From the NCBI RefSeq assembly GCF_022810305.1, contig NZ_JALGQH010000001.1, positions 1-64,000 of the forward strand: DNA of 64,000 nt, read 5' to 3'. Shown piece after piece: positions 45,326 to 53,813 of this stretch (positions within the stretch are counted from its first letter, which is position 1; each line of letters begins with the position of its first letter). The stretch is from Rhodococcus sp. ARC_M6 (GTDB lineage Bacteria > Actinomycetota > Actinomycetes > Mycobacteriales > Mycobacteriaceae). The notes under the pieces are model-generated. The model saw only the letters and a program-made list of their open reading frames with translations, had not been told where the DNA came from and did no database searches. A program made the position numbers and the translations under genes.

Positions 45326-45361
45326 AATGCCCCCTCAGCATATTTCGGCTGAGGGGGCATT
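45326..45361 (-). terminator. Terminator of the fadD3-fadE33 operon
   Basis: Perfect 14-bp stem AATGCCCCCTCAGC / GCTGAGGGGGCATT with an 8-nt loop, 33 bp past the fadE33 stop. Confidence 0.85.
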
Positions 45362-45394
45362 CGGGCGGTTTTGCTCAGAGATCCAACTTAAGTA

Positions 45395-46447
45395 CTAGAG
45401 CCCTGCGGCAGTTGCCAACTCGGGGAGATAGTCACTTGGCTGACCGAACAACTGTGCACTGCTGTGTGCACGTTTGAAGTACAGCTGAGCGTCGTGCTCC
45501 CACGTGATGGCGATTCCGCCGTGAAGCTGGACGGCCTCGGACGTGATCTCCTGCAGTGCTTCCGAGCAGTACACCTTGGCGATGGCGGCATCACCGGCAG
45601 ACTGTGTTGCCACAGCCGCGTAGGTCATGGACCGGGCGGTCTCGACCAGCGTGTACATGTCGGCCATCCGGTGCTTGAGGGCCTGGAAGGAACCGATCGC
45701 GCGACCGAACTGCTTGCGGGACTTCGTGTATTCCACAGTCTGTTCGACGATTGCTGCAGCCGCGCCCACCTGTTCGGCGGACAGTGCGATCAAGACAACC
45801 GTTCGGATGCGATCGACCAGATCCTCAGACCACTGCAACGGGCGTCCGCGAACACCGGAGAACGTGACCTCCGACAGGGTTCGCGTCGGATCCATCGTGG
45901 GAACCCGTCGCCGGGAGACACCTTCGGCGGCGGGATCCACTTCGTAGAAACCGTCGGCCGTCAGTACCAGCAGAGTGTCGGCGACATGCCCGTCGAGGAC
46001 ATACGCCGCTGTGCCGTTCAGTGCATCTTCGGTGGCTTCGACGCCGAAGGTGTTCCAGCCGGCAGCACCGGCCCAGCACAGTGCGAGGATGCTTTCGCCG
46101 GCGGCGACACCGGGGAGCAGACGCGAGCACGCGTCGGCGTCACCGGAGAGCAGCAGTGCCTGCGCCGCGAGAATCGCGGAACCCAGCATCGGCGACGGCG
46201 TCAGTGTGCGGCCCAGTTCTTCCTGGACCACATGAACTTCAGCCAAGCTTGCTCCGACGCCGTCGAACTCCTCGGGGATCGCCAGTGCGGCGATGCCGAT
46301 CTGTTCGCACAGCTTGTTCCACAGAGCGGCGTCGTAGCCGATGTCGGTGGTGATGGCTGCGCGGACGGCAGCGGAGTCGGAGTGCTTGCTCAGGAGGTCG
46401 CGTACCGACGCGCGCAGCGCCGCCTGATCTTCGGTGTCGATGCTCAT
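45395..46447 (-). CDS. fadE33: Acyl-CoA dehydrogenase subunit, FadE33/IpdE2 type
   Basis: 350 residues. N-terminal helical domain (RDLLSKHSDSAAVRAAI), the segment GIAALAIPEEFDGVGASLAEVHVV, and the C-terminal four-helix domain with EYTKSRKQFGRAIGSFQALKH and LHGGIAITWEHDAQLYFKRA. Order fadD3-fadE31-fadE32-fadE33 equals Rv3561-Rv3564. In M. tuberculosis this type pairs with FadE30 as IpdE1-IpdE2, acting on a HIP-derived CoA ester. ATG at 46447 overlaps the fadE32 stop (ATGA). Last gene of the operon. Confidence 0.85.
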   Translation of the reverse strand: MSIDTEDQAALRASVRDLLSKHSDSAAVRAAITTDIGYDAALWNKLCEQIGIAALAIPEEFDGVGASLAEVHVVQEELGRTLTPSPMLGSAILAAQALLLSGDADACSRLLPGVAAGESILALCWAGAAGWNTFGVEATEDALNGTAAYVLDGHVADTLLVLTADGFYEVDPAAEGVSRRRVPTMDPTRTLSEVTFSGVRGRPLQWSEDLVDRIRTVVLIALSAEQVGAAAAIVEQTVEYTKSRKQFGRAIGSFQALKHRMADMYTLVETARSMTYAAVATQSAGDAAIAKVYCSEALQEITSEAVQLHGGIAITWEHDAQLYFKRAHSSAQLFGQPSDYLPELATAAGL

Positions 46448-47412
46448 GACGCCGAGACTAGCGATTCGACGACGCGTGCGCGGTGCATTGCCGGAGTACC
46501 CCAGGCGGTGAGCAGTGCTCGTACCTTGGTGAGCCACAGCGAGAGATCATGTTCCATCGTGTAACCGATGGCACCGTGAACCTGGAGACCGACGCGAGCA
46601 GCCTTGTAGGCGGCATCGCCGCAGGCGACCTTGGCGGCGGAGATGTCACGCGAAGCATCTGCGGAGCCGTCACGAACCGACAGTGCGGCACCGTGAAGCA
46701 GCGGGCGAGCCATTTCGAGGGAAACGGCAACCTCGGCGAGGTGATGCTTGATTGCCTGGAACTGTCCGATGACCTTGCCGAACTGCTTGCGCTGCTTCGC
46801 ATATTCGGTGCTGATCTCGAGCAGGGTCTGTCCGAGGCCCAGGAGCTGAGCTGCCGTAGCCAGCGCGCCCAGGTCGAAGGCTGCCGCGAAGTCGGCGTTG
46901 CCGAGCGAATCACCGGCGGTGACCTCGAAGAGCTTGCGGGAGAGGTCTACCGACGCCTTGGCTTCGCCGATGACACCCAGGTTGACTGCGCCACCCTGTG
47001 CGAGCAGAACCAGGTCCACGGAGTTGGCGTCGAGTGCGAACGGCGTGTTCGGGGGAGCGGCAACAGTCGCGAGGGAACCCTCGGCGAGGGCGGAGAGGCG
47101 TTCCGGTGCAACCGAAGCCAGAAGCGTCGGTACTACTGCGATGGTTTCGACAACCGGGCCGGGAACGGCATGGCGGCCGAGCTGTTCGATCGCGACAACG
47201 AGGTCGATGGCGTCGGCGCCCAGACCGTCGTGCTCTTCGGCGATGACGAGGCCGTTGACGCCGGTCTCGGCGAGGCGCTGCCACACCTTCTTGCCGGGTG
47301 CGGTGTCACCGTCGTTCCAGGCGCGGATGACGGCGGGCATGTCGGACTTGGTGAGCAACGCATCGATGCTCGCAGCGAAGTCCTGGTGGGAGGAGTCGAG
47401 CGCGAATCTCAT
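46444..47412 (-). CDS. fadE32: Acyl-CoA dehydrogenase subunit, FadE32 type
   Basis: 322 residues, shorter than the ~390 of a homodimeric/tetrameric ACAD, as expected for one half of an alpha2beta2 enzyme. Landmarks: GVNGLVIAEEHDGLGADAIDL, EYAKQRKQFGKVIGQFQAIKH and LQVHGAIGYTMEHDLSLWL. Overlaps fadE31 by 4 bp upstream and fadE33 by 4 bp downstream. Position matches Rv3563. It likely works with FadE31 in C/D-ring breakdown. Confidence 0.85.
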   Translation of the reverse strand: MRFALDSSHQDFAASIDALLTKSDMPAVIRAWNDGDTAPGKKVWQRLAETGVNGLVIAEEHDGLGADAIDLVVAIEQLGRHAVPGPVVETIAVVPTLLASVAPERLSALAEGSLATVAAPPNTPFALDANSVDLVLLAQGGAVNLGVIGEAKASVDLSRKLFEVTAGDSLGNADFAAAFDLGALATAAQLLGLGQTLLEISTEYAKQRKQFGKVIGQFQAIKHHLAEVAVSLEMARPLLHGAALSVRDGSADASRDISAAKVACGDAAYKAARVGLQVHGAIGYTMEHDLSLWLTKVRALLTAWGTPAMHRARVVESLVSAS

Positions 47413-48569
47413 CGGTCCGCCTTAGGTAGGCCGAGCAGACGCTCAGCGATGACATTTTTCTGAATCTCGTTGGTGCCGGCGTAGATCGGGCCCGACAGGG
47501 AGAACAGATATCCGTCCATCCAGTTGTCGGCCAGCTCGGCTTCGGGACCCTGCAGGTCGAGAGCGGTCTCGTGGGTAGCGATATCCCACTCGGACCAGAA
47601 GACCTTGTTGATCGAGGACTCGGCGCCGAGCTGTCCGCCGTCGGCGAGACGTGTCACGGTGCCGAAAGTGTTGAGCTGGTAGGCCCGAGCGCCGATCCAG
47701 GCGTCGGCGACCTTGTTGCGCAGTGCGCTGTCGTCCGTACGGCCGCTGGCCTTGTACAGCTCAAGCAGGCGGTCGACGGTGGCGAGGAAGCGGCCGGGGC
47801 TACGCAGAGACAGTCCGCGCTCGTTGCTGGCGGTGCTCATTGCGACGCGCCAGCCCTCGTTGACGCTACCGATCACACCGGACTCGCCGGGGTTGGCCGG
47901 GTCGTCCGGAACGAAGACGTCTTCGAGGAAGATCTCGGCAAAGCCAGGCTCTCCGTCGAGCTGATCGATGGGGCGAACGGTGACGCCCTTCGACCGGATG
48001 TCGAACATGAAGTACGTGATGCCCTTGTGGCGCTGCGCATCCGGATCGGAGCGGAACAGGCCGAAGCCCCAGTCCGCGAAGCTGGCACGCGAGCTCCACG
48101 TCTTCTGGCCGTTGAGCAGCCAGCCGCCGTCGACCTTCGTGGCGCTCGAACGCAGGCTTGCGAGGTCGGAGCCGGACTCGGGCTCGGACCAGGCTTGGGC
48201 CCAGATGTCGTCGGCACGGGCCATGCGCGGCATGATGCGAGCGAGCTGCTCGGCATTGGCATGCTCGAAAAGTGTGGGCGCCAAGAGGAAGATGCCGTTC
48301 TGGCTCACACGTCCCGGTGCGCCGGAGCGGTAGTACTCCTCTTCGAAGATGACCCACTCGAGCAGCGACGCGTCGCGTCCGCCGAGTTCCTTGGGCCACG
48401 AGACGACGGCGTAGCCGGCGTCGGCGAGAGTGTGCTCCCACTGACGGTGCTCTTCGAAGCCCTCGGCGGTATCCATCGATTTCAGAGGTGTGGCGGGCAC
48501 ATTCGCCTCCAGGAACGAGCGGACCTCGTCACGGAATGCGGTTGTGGCGTCGTCGAATACGAGATCCAC
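47409..48569 (-). CDS. fadE31: Acyl-CoA dehydrogenase, FadE31 type
   Basis: 386 residues with the full ACAD fold: YAVVSWPKELGGRDASLLE, the FAD-binding AQAWSEPESGSDLASL, GWLLNGQKTWSSRASFADWG and the C-terminal FSLSGPIYAGTNEIQKNVIAERLLGLPK. GTG start overlaps the hydratase stop by one base (TAGTG). Equivalent to Rv3562 by order and length; it is expected to partner with FadE32. Confidence 0.85.
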   Translation of the reverse strand: MDLVFDDATTAFRDEVRSFLEANVPATPLKSMDTAEGFEEHRQWEHTLADAGYAVVSWPKELGGRDASLLEWVIFEEEYYRSGAPGRVSQNGIFLLAPTLFEHANAEQLARIMPRMARADDIWAQAWSEPESGSDLASLRSSATKVDGGWLLNGQKTWSSRASFADWGFGLFRSDPDAQRHKGITYFMFDIRSKGVTVRPIDQLDGEPGFAEIFLEDVFVPDDPANPGESGVIGSVNEGWRVAMSTASNERGLSLRSPGRFLATVDRLLELYKASGRTDDSALRNKVADAWIGARAYQLNTFGTVTRLADGGQLGAESSINKVFWSEWDIATHETALDLQGPEAELADNWMDGYLFSLSGPIYAGTNEIQKNVIAERLLGLPKADR

Positions 48570-49441
48570 TAGTTTGTTCCTTCCTGCGGCTTGCGAGCGC
48601 TGGCAGCCATTGCCTTGGCATCGAGACCGCCAAGTGAATCTTTGCCTACTTCGGCATTGTGGGCGTGAGCAAAATGATGGAGACCGAAGACGGAGTCGAT
48701 GCCGTTGCGCATCCCCATCTGATCCTCACACTGGTTGACTGCTTTCTTGGTGAGCGCCAAGCCGAAGCGTGGCATCTCCGAGATACGTTCGGCGAGTGCG
48801 AACGTCTCCGTTTCGAGTTCGTCGCGAGCGACGACGCGGTTGACCATGCCGATTTCGTAGGCGCGCTGCGCCGTGAATCGGTCACCGGTGAACAGCATCT
48901 CCTTGGCGAACCGCGATCCGACCATCCACGGGTGTGCAAAGTACTCCACGCCGGGAATGCCCATGCGGACAACAGGATCGGAGAAGAATGCGTCGTCGGA
49001 GGCGACGATCATGTCGCAGACCCAGGCGAGCATGAGTCCGCCGGCGATGCAGGCGCCGTGGACCATGGCGATGGTGGGCTTGGGGATCTCCCGCCAGCGG
49101 CGGCACATTCCCAGGTACACCTCCATCTCGCGAGCGAAACGTTGGTCACCACCGGGCTTGTCGACATGGTCCCACCACATGGTGGCCTTGTTTTCGTACT
49201 CGACGTGATGGTCGCGGCCCGGAGTTCCCAGGTCGTGTCCGGCACTGAAGTGAGGTCCGTTGCCCGCCAAGACGATGACCTTGACGTCGTCGTCTTCGAC
49301 GGCGCGCTGGAATGCTGCGTCGAGAGCGTAGGTCACTACCGAGTTCTGGGCATTGCGGTAGTCGGGCCGGTTCAAGGACACAAGCGCGACGGGTCCGCGA
49401 ACCTCGTAGGTTACGACATCAACTTCGATAGGAACGGTCAT
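48569..49441 (-). CDS. Enoyl-CoA hydratase/isomerase family protein
   Basis: 290-residue crotonase. Oxyanion-hole segments are LAGNGPHFSAGHDLGTPG and VHGACIAGGLMLAWVCDMIVAS, the two usual backbone-NH sites. ATG overlaps the fadD3 stop (ATGA). The M. tuberculosis fadD3-fadE31 neighbourhood has no such gene between the two, so this is an added member of the rhodococcal operon. KstR2 control is expected from the operon; the substrate is presumably a HIP-derived CoA ester. Confidence 0.85.
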   Translation of the reverse strand: MTVPIEVDVVTYEVRGPVALVSLNRPDYRNAQNSVVTYALDAAFQRAVEDDDVKVIVLAGNGPHFSAGHDLGTPGRDHHVEYENKATMWWDHVDKPGGDQRFAREMEVYLGMCRRWREIPKPTIAMVHGACIAGGLMLAWVCDMIVASDDAFFSDPVVRMGIPGVEYFAHPWMVGSRFAKEMLFTGDRFTAQRAYEIGMVNRVVARDELETETFALAERISEMPRFGLALTKKAVNQCEDQMGMRNGIDSVFGLHHFAHAHNAEVGKDSLGGLDAKAMAASARKPQEGTN

Positions 49442-50979
49442 GACTGTTCCTCGCGCAGAACTGTTTTGAGAATCTTGCCCGAAGGGTTGCGCGGGAGATG
49501 ATCGACGAAGCGAACCTCACGGGGAACCTTGAAGCCCGCGATCTTCTCCTTGAGGAAGGCGATGACCGACTCTTCGGTGAGACCGGCGCCGTCGAGTTGA
49601 GCGATGTAGACGCGTCCCACCTCGCCCATCCGATGATCGGGGATGCCGATGGCAGCCGATTCGTGGACGCCGGGCAGACGAGCCAGCATTCCTTCGATTT
49701 CGGCGGGGTAGACGTTGAATCCACCGCTGACGTACATGTCCTTGAGACGGTCGGTGATATCGAGATATCCACGCTCGTCCAGGGTTCCGATGTCACCGGT
49801 GTGCAACCAGCCGTCGGCGTCGATGGCCTTGGCGGTTGATTCGGGATCGTCGAGGTATCCGAGCATCACGTTCGGTCCACGAAGCAGGATCTCGTTCTGA
49901 TCGCCCAGCTTGACCTCGAAATCGGCTGTCGCACGGCCCGAAGAGGTGGAGACGGTGACCGGGTCGTCGTCGGTGCGGCACATGGTGGCGACGACTGCCT
50001 CGGTCAGACCGTAGGCGGTGAGAACTGCGTCGAACAGTTCGCTCTGCATACGCTCGACCAGCGCGACCGGAACCGGAGCGGCACCCGTGATCGCGATGCG
50101 CAGTGACGACAAGTCGTATTCGCCGCGGCGGGGGTGATCGAGGATGGTCTGGTAGATCGTCGGAGCGCCCGGCAGGATGCTGACCTGCTCACTGTTGATC
50201 AGTGCAAGAGTCTCGTCGATGTTGAAGACGGACACCGGAACGATGGTCGCACCGTTGAGCAGGCACACCAGAATTCCGGCCTTGTAGCCGAAGGTGTGGA
50301 AGAACGGGCTGATGATGAGGAAGTTGTCTCTTTCCGTCACCTCGGCATTTTCTCCCCAGGCTTGCGCTACGCCGATGGACTGGCGATGTGCGCTGATCGC
50401 GCCCTTGCTGCGTCCCGTCGTGCCGGAGGTGAAGAGGATGTCGCTGATGTCGTCAGGCTGCACTGCTACTGCCCGAGCATCTGCTTCGGTGCGAGCGTCG
50501 TCGGTGGCGAGGGCAACGAAGTCCTCGAACTCGATGACGCCGTCGCGTGCGTCGTCCCCGTCGACGGTGATCCGGATGACGGTGGGAATGGACAGCTCAG
50601 GATTCGCGTCGAGTAGCTGCTGGTAGCGATCGGCCTTGAGGAACTTGCCGACGATGACCAGGGCAGCGGCGTCGACGCGCTCGATGATGTCGAGTGCCTC
50701 GGTTCCGGTGTACCGGGTGTTGATCGGGATAATCGCTGCTCCGACGTACTGCGCGCCGAGCAGAGCGATCACCCAATGGTGGGTGTTGGGTGCCCAGATC
50801 ACGACGCGGTCGCCGGCCTTCACGCCACGAGTGATCAGTGCGCCCGCGAAATCGCGGACACGCTGGTGCAGCTCTGCAAAGGTCAGTCGGGTGTCGCCAT
50901 CGGCGATTGCCGCGCGATCACCGAACTCCTCGGCGGCCCGGATGAGGGCTGATGGGATGGTTCTCGGTTGTTCGGTCAC
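49438..50979 (-). CDS. fadD3: HIP-CoA ligase
   Basis: 513-residue acyl-adenylate-forming enzyme. P-loop-like DILFTSGTTGRSKGAISAH, A5 motif LTAYGLTEAVV, GWLHTGDIGTLDERGYLDI and the A10 lysine in PRNPSGKILKTVLRE. FadD3 activates HIP, the CD-ring propionate, with CoA and ATP and so starts ring C/D degradation. GTG at 50979 has AGGAG 5-6 nt upstream; the longer frame to 51009 begins inside the KstR2 box and is rejected. First gene of the minus-strand HIP operon, divergent from fadE30. Confidence 0.92.
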   Translation of the reverse strand: MTEQPRTIPSALIRAAEEFGDRAAIADGDTRLTFAELHQRVRDFAGALITRGVKAGDRVVIWAPNTHHWVIALLGAQYVGAAIIPINTRYTGTEALDIIERVDAAALVIVGKFLKADRYQQLLDANPELSIPTVIRITVDGDDARDGVIEFEDFVALATDDARTEADARAVAVQPDDISDILFTSGTTGRSKGAISAHRQSIGVAQAWGENAEVTERDNFLIISPFFHTFGYKAGILVCLLNGATIVPVSVFNIDETLALINSEQVSILPGAPTIYQTILDHPRRGEYDLSSLRIAITGAAPVPVALVERMQSELFDAVLTAYGLTEAVVATMCRTDDDPVTVSTSSGRATADFEVKLGDQNEILLRGPNVMLGYLDDPESTAKAIDADGWLHTGDIGTLDERGYLDITDRLKDMYVSGGFNVYPAEIEGMLARLPGVHESAAIGIPDHRMGEVGRVYIAQLDGAGLTEESVIAFLKEKIAGFKVPREVRFVDHLPRNPSGKILKTVLREEQS

Positions 50980-51004
50980 TGGACTCCTACCTGACACGCT
51001 ACCT

Positions 51005-51018
51005 AGCAAGTGCTTGGT
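51005..51018. promoter_or_regulatory. KstR2 operator in the fadD3-fadE30 divergent promoter
   Basis: AGCAAGTGCTTGGT matches the KstR2 consensus ANCAAGNNCTTGNT at every fixed position. It is 16 bp upstream of the fadE30 GTG and 25 bp upstream of the fadD3 GTG, so one site can control both operons. Confidence 0.93.
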
Positions 51019-51022
51019 AGGT

Positions 51023-51028
51023 TATCTT
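51023..51028 (+). promoter_or_regulatory. -10 element (TATCTT) of fadE30, leaderless
   Basis: TATCTT ends 6 nt before the GTG at 51035. The spacing fixes that GTG as start and first transcribed codon. Confidence 0.6.
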
Positions 51029-51034
51029 ACATAT

Positions 51035-52264
51035 GTGGACCAGAGCGAGAGCCCGGACGGGCAGATGACGGACGACGAGTTTGCAGCGGAAGTTTCGCAG
51101 TGGCTGGCAGAGAACCTGACGGGCAAATTTGCCCAGCTCAAGGGCAAGGGCGGCCCGGGTAGCGAGCACGAGTTCTTTGAGCAGCGACTCGAATGGGACA
51201 AGCACCTTGCTGCCGCCGGATGGACGTGCCTGGGGTGGCCGAAGGAGTTCGGCGGCCGCGGAGCCACCATCGCCCAGCAGGTCATCTTCCATCAGGAGTA
51301 CGCCAAGTCGGGTGCGCCCGCACGCGTCAGCCACATCGGTGAAGAGCTACTCGGCCCGACGCTGATCGCCTACGGAACCGATGAACAGAAGCGCCGCTTC
51401 CTGCCGGGCATCAACACCGTCAGCGAACTCTGGTCGCAGGGATACTCCGAACCCGGAGCCGGTTCCGACCTCGCCAACGTCTCGACGACGGCTCGTCTCG
51501 AAGACGGCAAGTGGATCATCAACGGCCAGAAGGTCTGGACGTCGCTGGCTCACGTTGCCCAGTGGTGCTTCGTCGTCTGCCGCACCGAGGTGGGCTCCAA
51601 GCGTCACCAGGGTCTGAGCTTCCTGCTCGTTCCGCTGGACCAGCCCGGCGTGACCGTGCGTCCCATCCAGCAGCTCACCGGCACCTCCGAATTCAACGAG
51701 GTCTTCTTCGACGACGCCGTCACTGAAGCCGAACTGGTTGTCGGCCAACCGGGCGAAGGCTGGAAGATCGCCATGGGCCTGCTCACCTTCGAGCGCGGTG
51801 TGTCCACCCTCGGCCAGCAGATCGGCTTCGCCCGCGAACTCAAGGGCGTCGTTGATCTCGCGAAAGCCAATGGCAGTGACCAAGATCCGCACATCCGCGA
51901 AAAGATCGCTCGTGCCTGGGTCGGCCTACGTGTCATGCGCGCCCACGCAATGCGAACTCTCGACGCAGTCGATGCCGGAACCGGCGGCGGCGAAGCATCG
52001 GTCGCAAAACTGTTGTGGGCCAACTGGCATCGCGACCTCGGCCAGCTGTCGATGGACGTGCAGGGTGCGTCGTCATTGGTTGCTCCGTGGGCCGATTCCG
52101 AGGGAAATCCGTCGGACATCACCGATCCCGAGCACCTCGAGCTGGACGAGTGGCAGCGACTCTTCCTCTTCACGCGCGCCGACACGATCTACGGCGGCTC
52201 CAACGAAATTCAACGCAACATCATTTCCGAGCGTGTGCTCGGTCTTCCCCGAGAGGCTCGTTAA
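51035..52264 (+). CDS. fadE30: Acyl-CoA dehydrogenase, FadE30/IpdE1 type
   Basis: 409 residues, complete ACAD: GWTCLGWPKEFGGRGATIAQQ, SQGYSEPGAGSDLANV, WIINGQKVWTSLAHVAQW and the C-terminal LFTRADTIYGGSNEIQRN followed by IISERVLGLPREAR. FadE30 acts early in HIP-CoA degradation, with FadE33 as partner in M. tuberculosis. The GTG at 51035 is supported by the leaderless promoter; the alternative ATG at 51065 (MTDDEFAAEV) aligns better with the mycobacterial N terminus but has only a weak ribosome site. ipdF follows with no gap. Confidence 0.9.
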   Translation: MDQSESPDGQMTDDEFAAEVSQWLAENLTGKFAQLKGKGGPGSEHEFFEQRLEWDKHLAAAGWTCLGWPKEFGGRGATIAQQVIFHQEYAKSGAPARVSHIGEELLGPTLIAYGTDEQKRRFLPGINTVSELWSQGYSEPGAGSDLANVSTTARLEDGKWIINGQKVWTSLAHVAQWCFVVCRTEVGSKRHQGLSFLLVPLDQPGVTVRPIQQLTGTSEFNEVFFDDAVTEAELVVGQPGEGWKIAMGLLTFERGVSTLGQQIGFARELKGVVDLAKANGSDQDPHIREKIARAWVGLRVMRAHAMRTLDAVDAGTGGGEASVAKLLWANWHRDLGQLSMDVQGASSLVAPWADSEGNPSDITDPEHLELDEWQRLFLFTRADTIYGGSNEIQRNIISERVLGLPREAR

Positions 52265-53077
52265 ATGTCTGACTCCACAGTAGTTTCGCCCCTGTCCGTC
52301 GTTCCGGAAGAAACCCCGGGCCACGGATTGCTCAAGGGCAAGAAGGCAATCATCACCGCCGCAGCCGGCACCGGCATCGGCTTCTCCACCGCGCGACGCG
52401 TTCTCCTGGAAGGCGGCGACGTCCTGGTCTCCGACTTCCACGAGCGTCGTCTCGGCGAGACGGTCGAGAAGCTGAAGGCTGAATTCCCCGGCCAGCAGGT
52501 CGAATCGATCATCTGCGACGTTTCCAGCACCGCGCAGGTCGACGCACTGTTCGACGGCGCAGTCGAGAAGATGGGCCGCATCGACATCGTGGTCAACAAC
52601 GCCGGCCTGGGCGGCGAAACCCCCGTCGTCGATATGACCGATGATCAGTGGGATCGCGTCCTCGACATCACTCTCAACAGCACGTTCCGTGCGACGCGTG
52701 CTGCTCTGCGTTACTTCAAGGGTGTCGAACACGGCGGCGTTCTGGTGAACAACGCGTCGGTTCTCGGCTGGCGTGCGCAGCATTCGCAGGCTCACTACGC
52801 CGCCGCCAAGGCCGGCGTCATGGCTTTGACTCGTTGCAGCGCAATCGAGGCCGCCGAATACGGCGTCCGCATCAACGCCGTCTCGCCTTCCATTGCGCGC
52901 CATGCCTTCCTGGCCAAGGTCACCAGCGAAGAACTGCTGGATCAGCTGGCTTCCGGTGAGGCTTACGGCCGCGCAGCCGAGGTCTGGGAAATCGCTTCGG
53001 TGATCGCGATGCTCGCGAGCGATTACACGACGTACATGACCGGCGAGATCGTTTCCGTTTCTTCGCAGCGGGCGTAG
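52265..53077 (+). CDS. ipdF: HIP-pathway short-chain dehydrogenase
   Basis: 270-residue SDR. Cofactor motif ITAAAGTGIGFSTA (a TAAAGTGIG variant instead of TGxxxGIG), NNAGLGGETPVVDMTDDQW, Ser in NNASVLGWRAQHSQ and the Tyr/Lys pair in YAAAKAGVM. The segment RCSAIEAAEYGVRINAVSPS is typical of Rv3559c. IpdF oxidises the 5-hydroxyl in the HIP pathway. Immediately follows fadE30 as Rv3559c follows Rv3560c. A palindromic repeat lies 8 bp past its stop. Confidence 0.9.
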   Translation: MSDSTVVSPLSVVPEETPGHGLLKGKKAIITAAAGTGIGFSTARRVLLEGGDVLVSDFHERRLGETVEKLKAEFPGQQVESIICDVSSTAQVDALFDGAVEKMGRIDIVVNNAGLGGETPVVDMTDDQWDRVLDITLNSTFRATRAALRYFKGVEHGGVLVNNASVLGWRAQHSQAHYAAAKAGVMALTRCSAIEAAEYGVRINAVSPSIARHAFLAKVTSEELLDQLASGEAYGRAAEVWEIASVIAMLASDYTTYMTGEIVSVSSQRA

Positions 53078-53084
53078 TTCTCCT

Positions 53085-53130
53085 GCTGTGCGCCTTTATT
53101 ACCCGCCCGGGGTTAATAAAGGCGCACAGC
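53085..53130. repeat. Palindromic repeat copy 2 (terminator-like)
   Basis: 17-bp perfect arms GCTGTGCGCCTTTATTA and TAATAAAGGCGCACAGC with a GC-rich 12-nt centre. Located between ipdF and the kstR2 promoter. Confidence 0.9.
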
Positions 53131-53141
53131 GAGGCCCTGGA

Positions 53142-53147
53142 TAGGAT
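53142..53147 (+). promoter_or_regulatory. -10 element (TAGGAT) of kstR2, leaderless
   Basis: TAGGAT ends 7 nt before the ATG at 53155 and begins 11 bp after repeat copy 2, suggesting kstR2 has its own promoter insulated from ipdF. Confidence 0.5.
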
Positions 53148-53154
53148 GAAATTC

Positions 53155-53802
53155 ATGACGCCACCCCGCAATCCCGACGAAACGACAGGGAAATCCGGCC
53201 GCCGCGACGAACTGCTCGCGATCGCAGCCGGCCTGTTCGCCGACCGCGGAGTACGTGCAACGACGGTACGAGATATCGCCGATGCTGCCGGAATTCTGTC
53301 CGGCAGTCTCTACCACCATTTTGATTCCAAGGAGTCGATGGTTGACGAGATCCTGCACCAGTTCCTCGACGAGTTGTTCGGCAAGTACCGCGAAATCGTC
53401 GCCGCCGGCCTTGACAGCCGCGCAACGATCGAAGCGTTGATCGTCACTTCGTACGAGGCGATCGACGCCTCTCACTCGGCCGTCGCGATCTACCAGGACG
53501 AAGTCAAGCATCTGGTCGCGAACGAGCGATTCTCGTATCTGGTGGAACGTAATACAGAGTTCCGGGACCTGTGGGTGGGAGTGCTCGAGGCGGGCGTTGC
53601 CGACGGTAGCTTCCGCTCCGACATCGACGTGGAACTTGTTTTCCGTTTCATGCGCGACACCGTCTGGGTTGCCGTGCGCTGGTACCGCCCGGGTGGCTCG
53701 TTGACCGCGCACACCGTGGCAGCTCAGTACCTGGCGATCGTGCTCGACGGGCTCTCGGATCCAGTTGCGTCATCTAAAACTATTGCTGCACAACAAAACT
53801 AG
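53155..53802 (+). CDS. kstR2: TetR-family repressor of the HIP regulon
   Basis: 215 residues. Helix-turn-helix region ADRGVRATTVRDIADAAGIL then SGSLYHHFDSKESMVDEIL is nearly that of M. tuberculosis KstR2 (Rv3557c). The ligand domain has IYQDEVKHLVANERFSYL and FMRDTVWVAVRWYRPGGSLT. KstR2 releases DNA on binding HIP-CoA. ATG at 53155 is preferred because of the leaderless promoter; an in-frame ATG at 53146 lies inside that -10 region. Followed after 11 bp by fadA6. The matching operator is at 51005-51018. Confidence 0.93.
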   Translation: MTPPRNPDETTGKSGRRDELLAIAAGLFADRGVRATTVRDIADAAGILSGSLYHHFDSKESMVDEILHQFLDELFGKYREIVAAGLDSRATIEALIVTSYEAIDASHSAVAIYQDEVKHLVANERFSYLVERNTEFRDLWVGVLEAGVADGSFRSDIDVELVFRFMRDTVWVAVRWYRPGGSLTAHTVAAQYLAIVLDGLSDPVASSKTIAAQQN

Positions 53803-53813
53803 GAGTGAAGATA

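Noticed and set aside
46483-47463. Long plus-strand frames opposite the fadE genes (also 45464-46564 and 47571-48572)
   Set aside because: All oppose acyl-CoA dehydrogenase genes with clear motifs and overlapping starts and stops.
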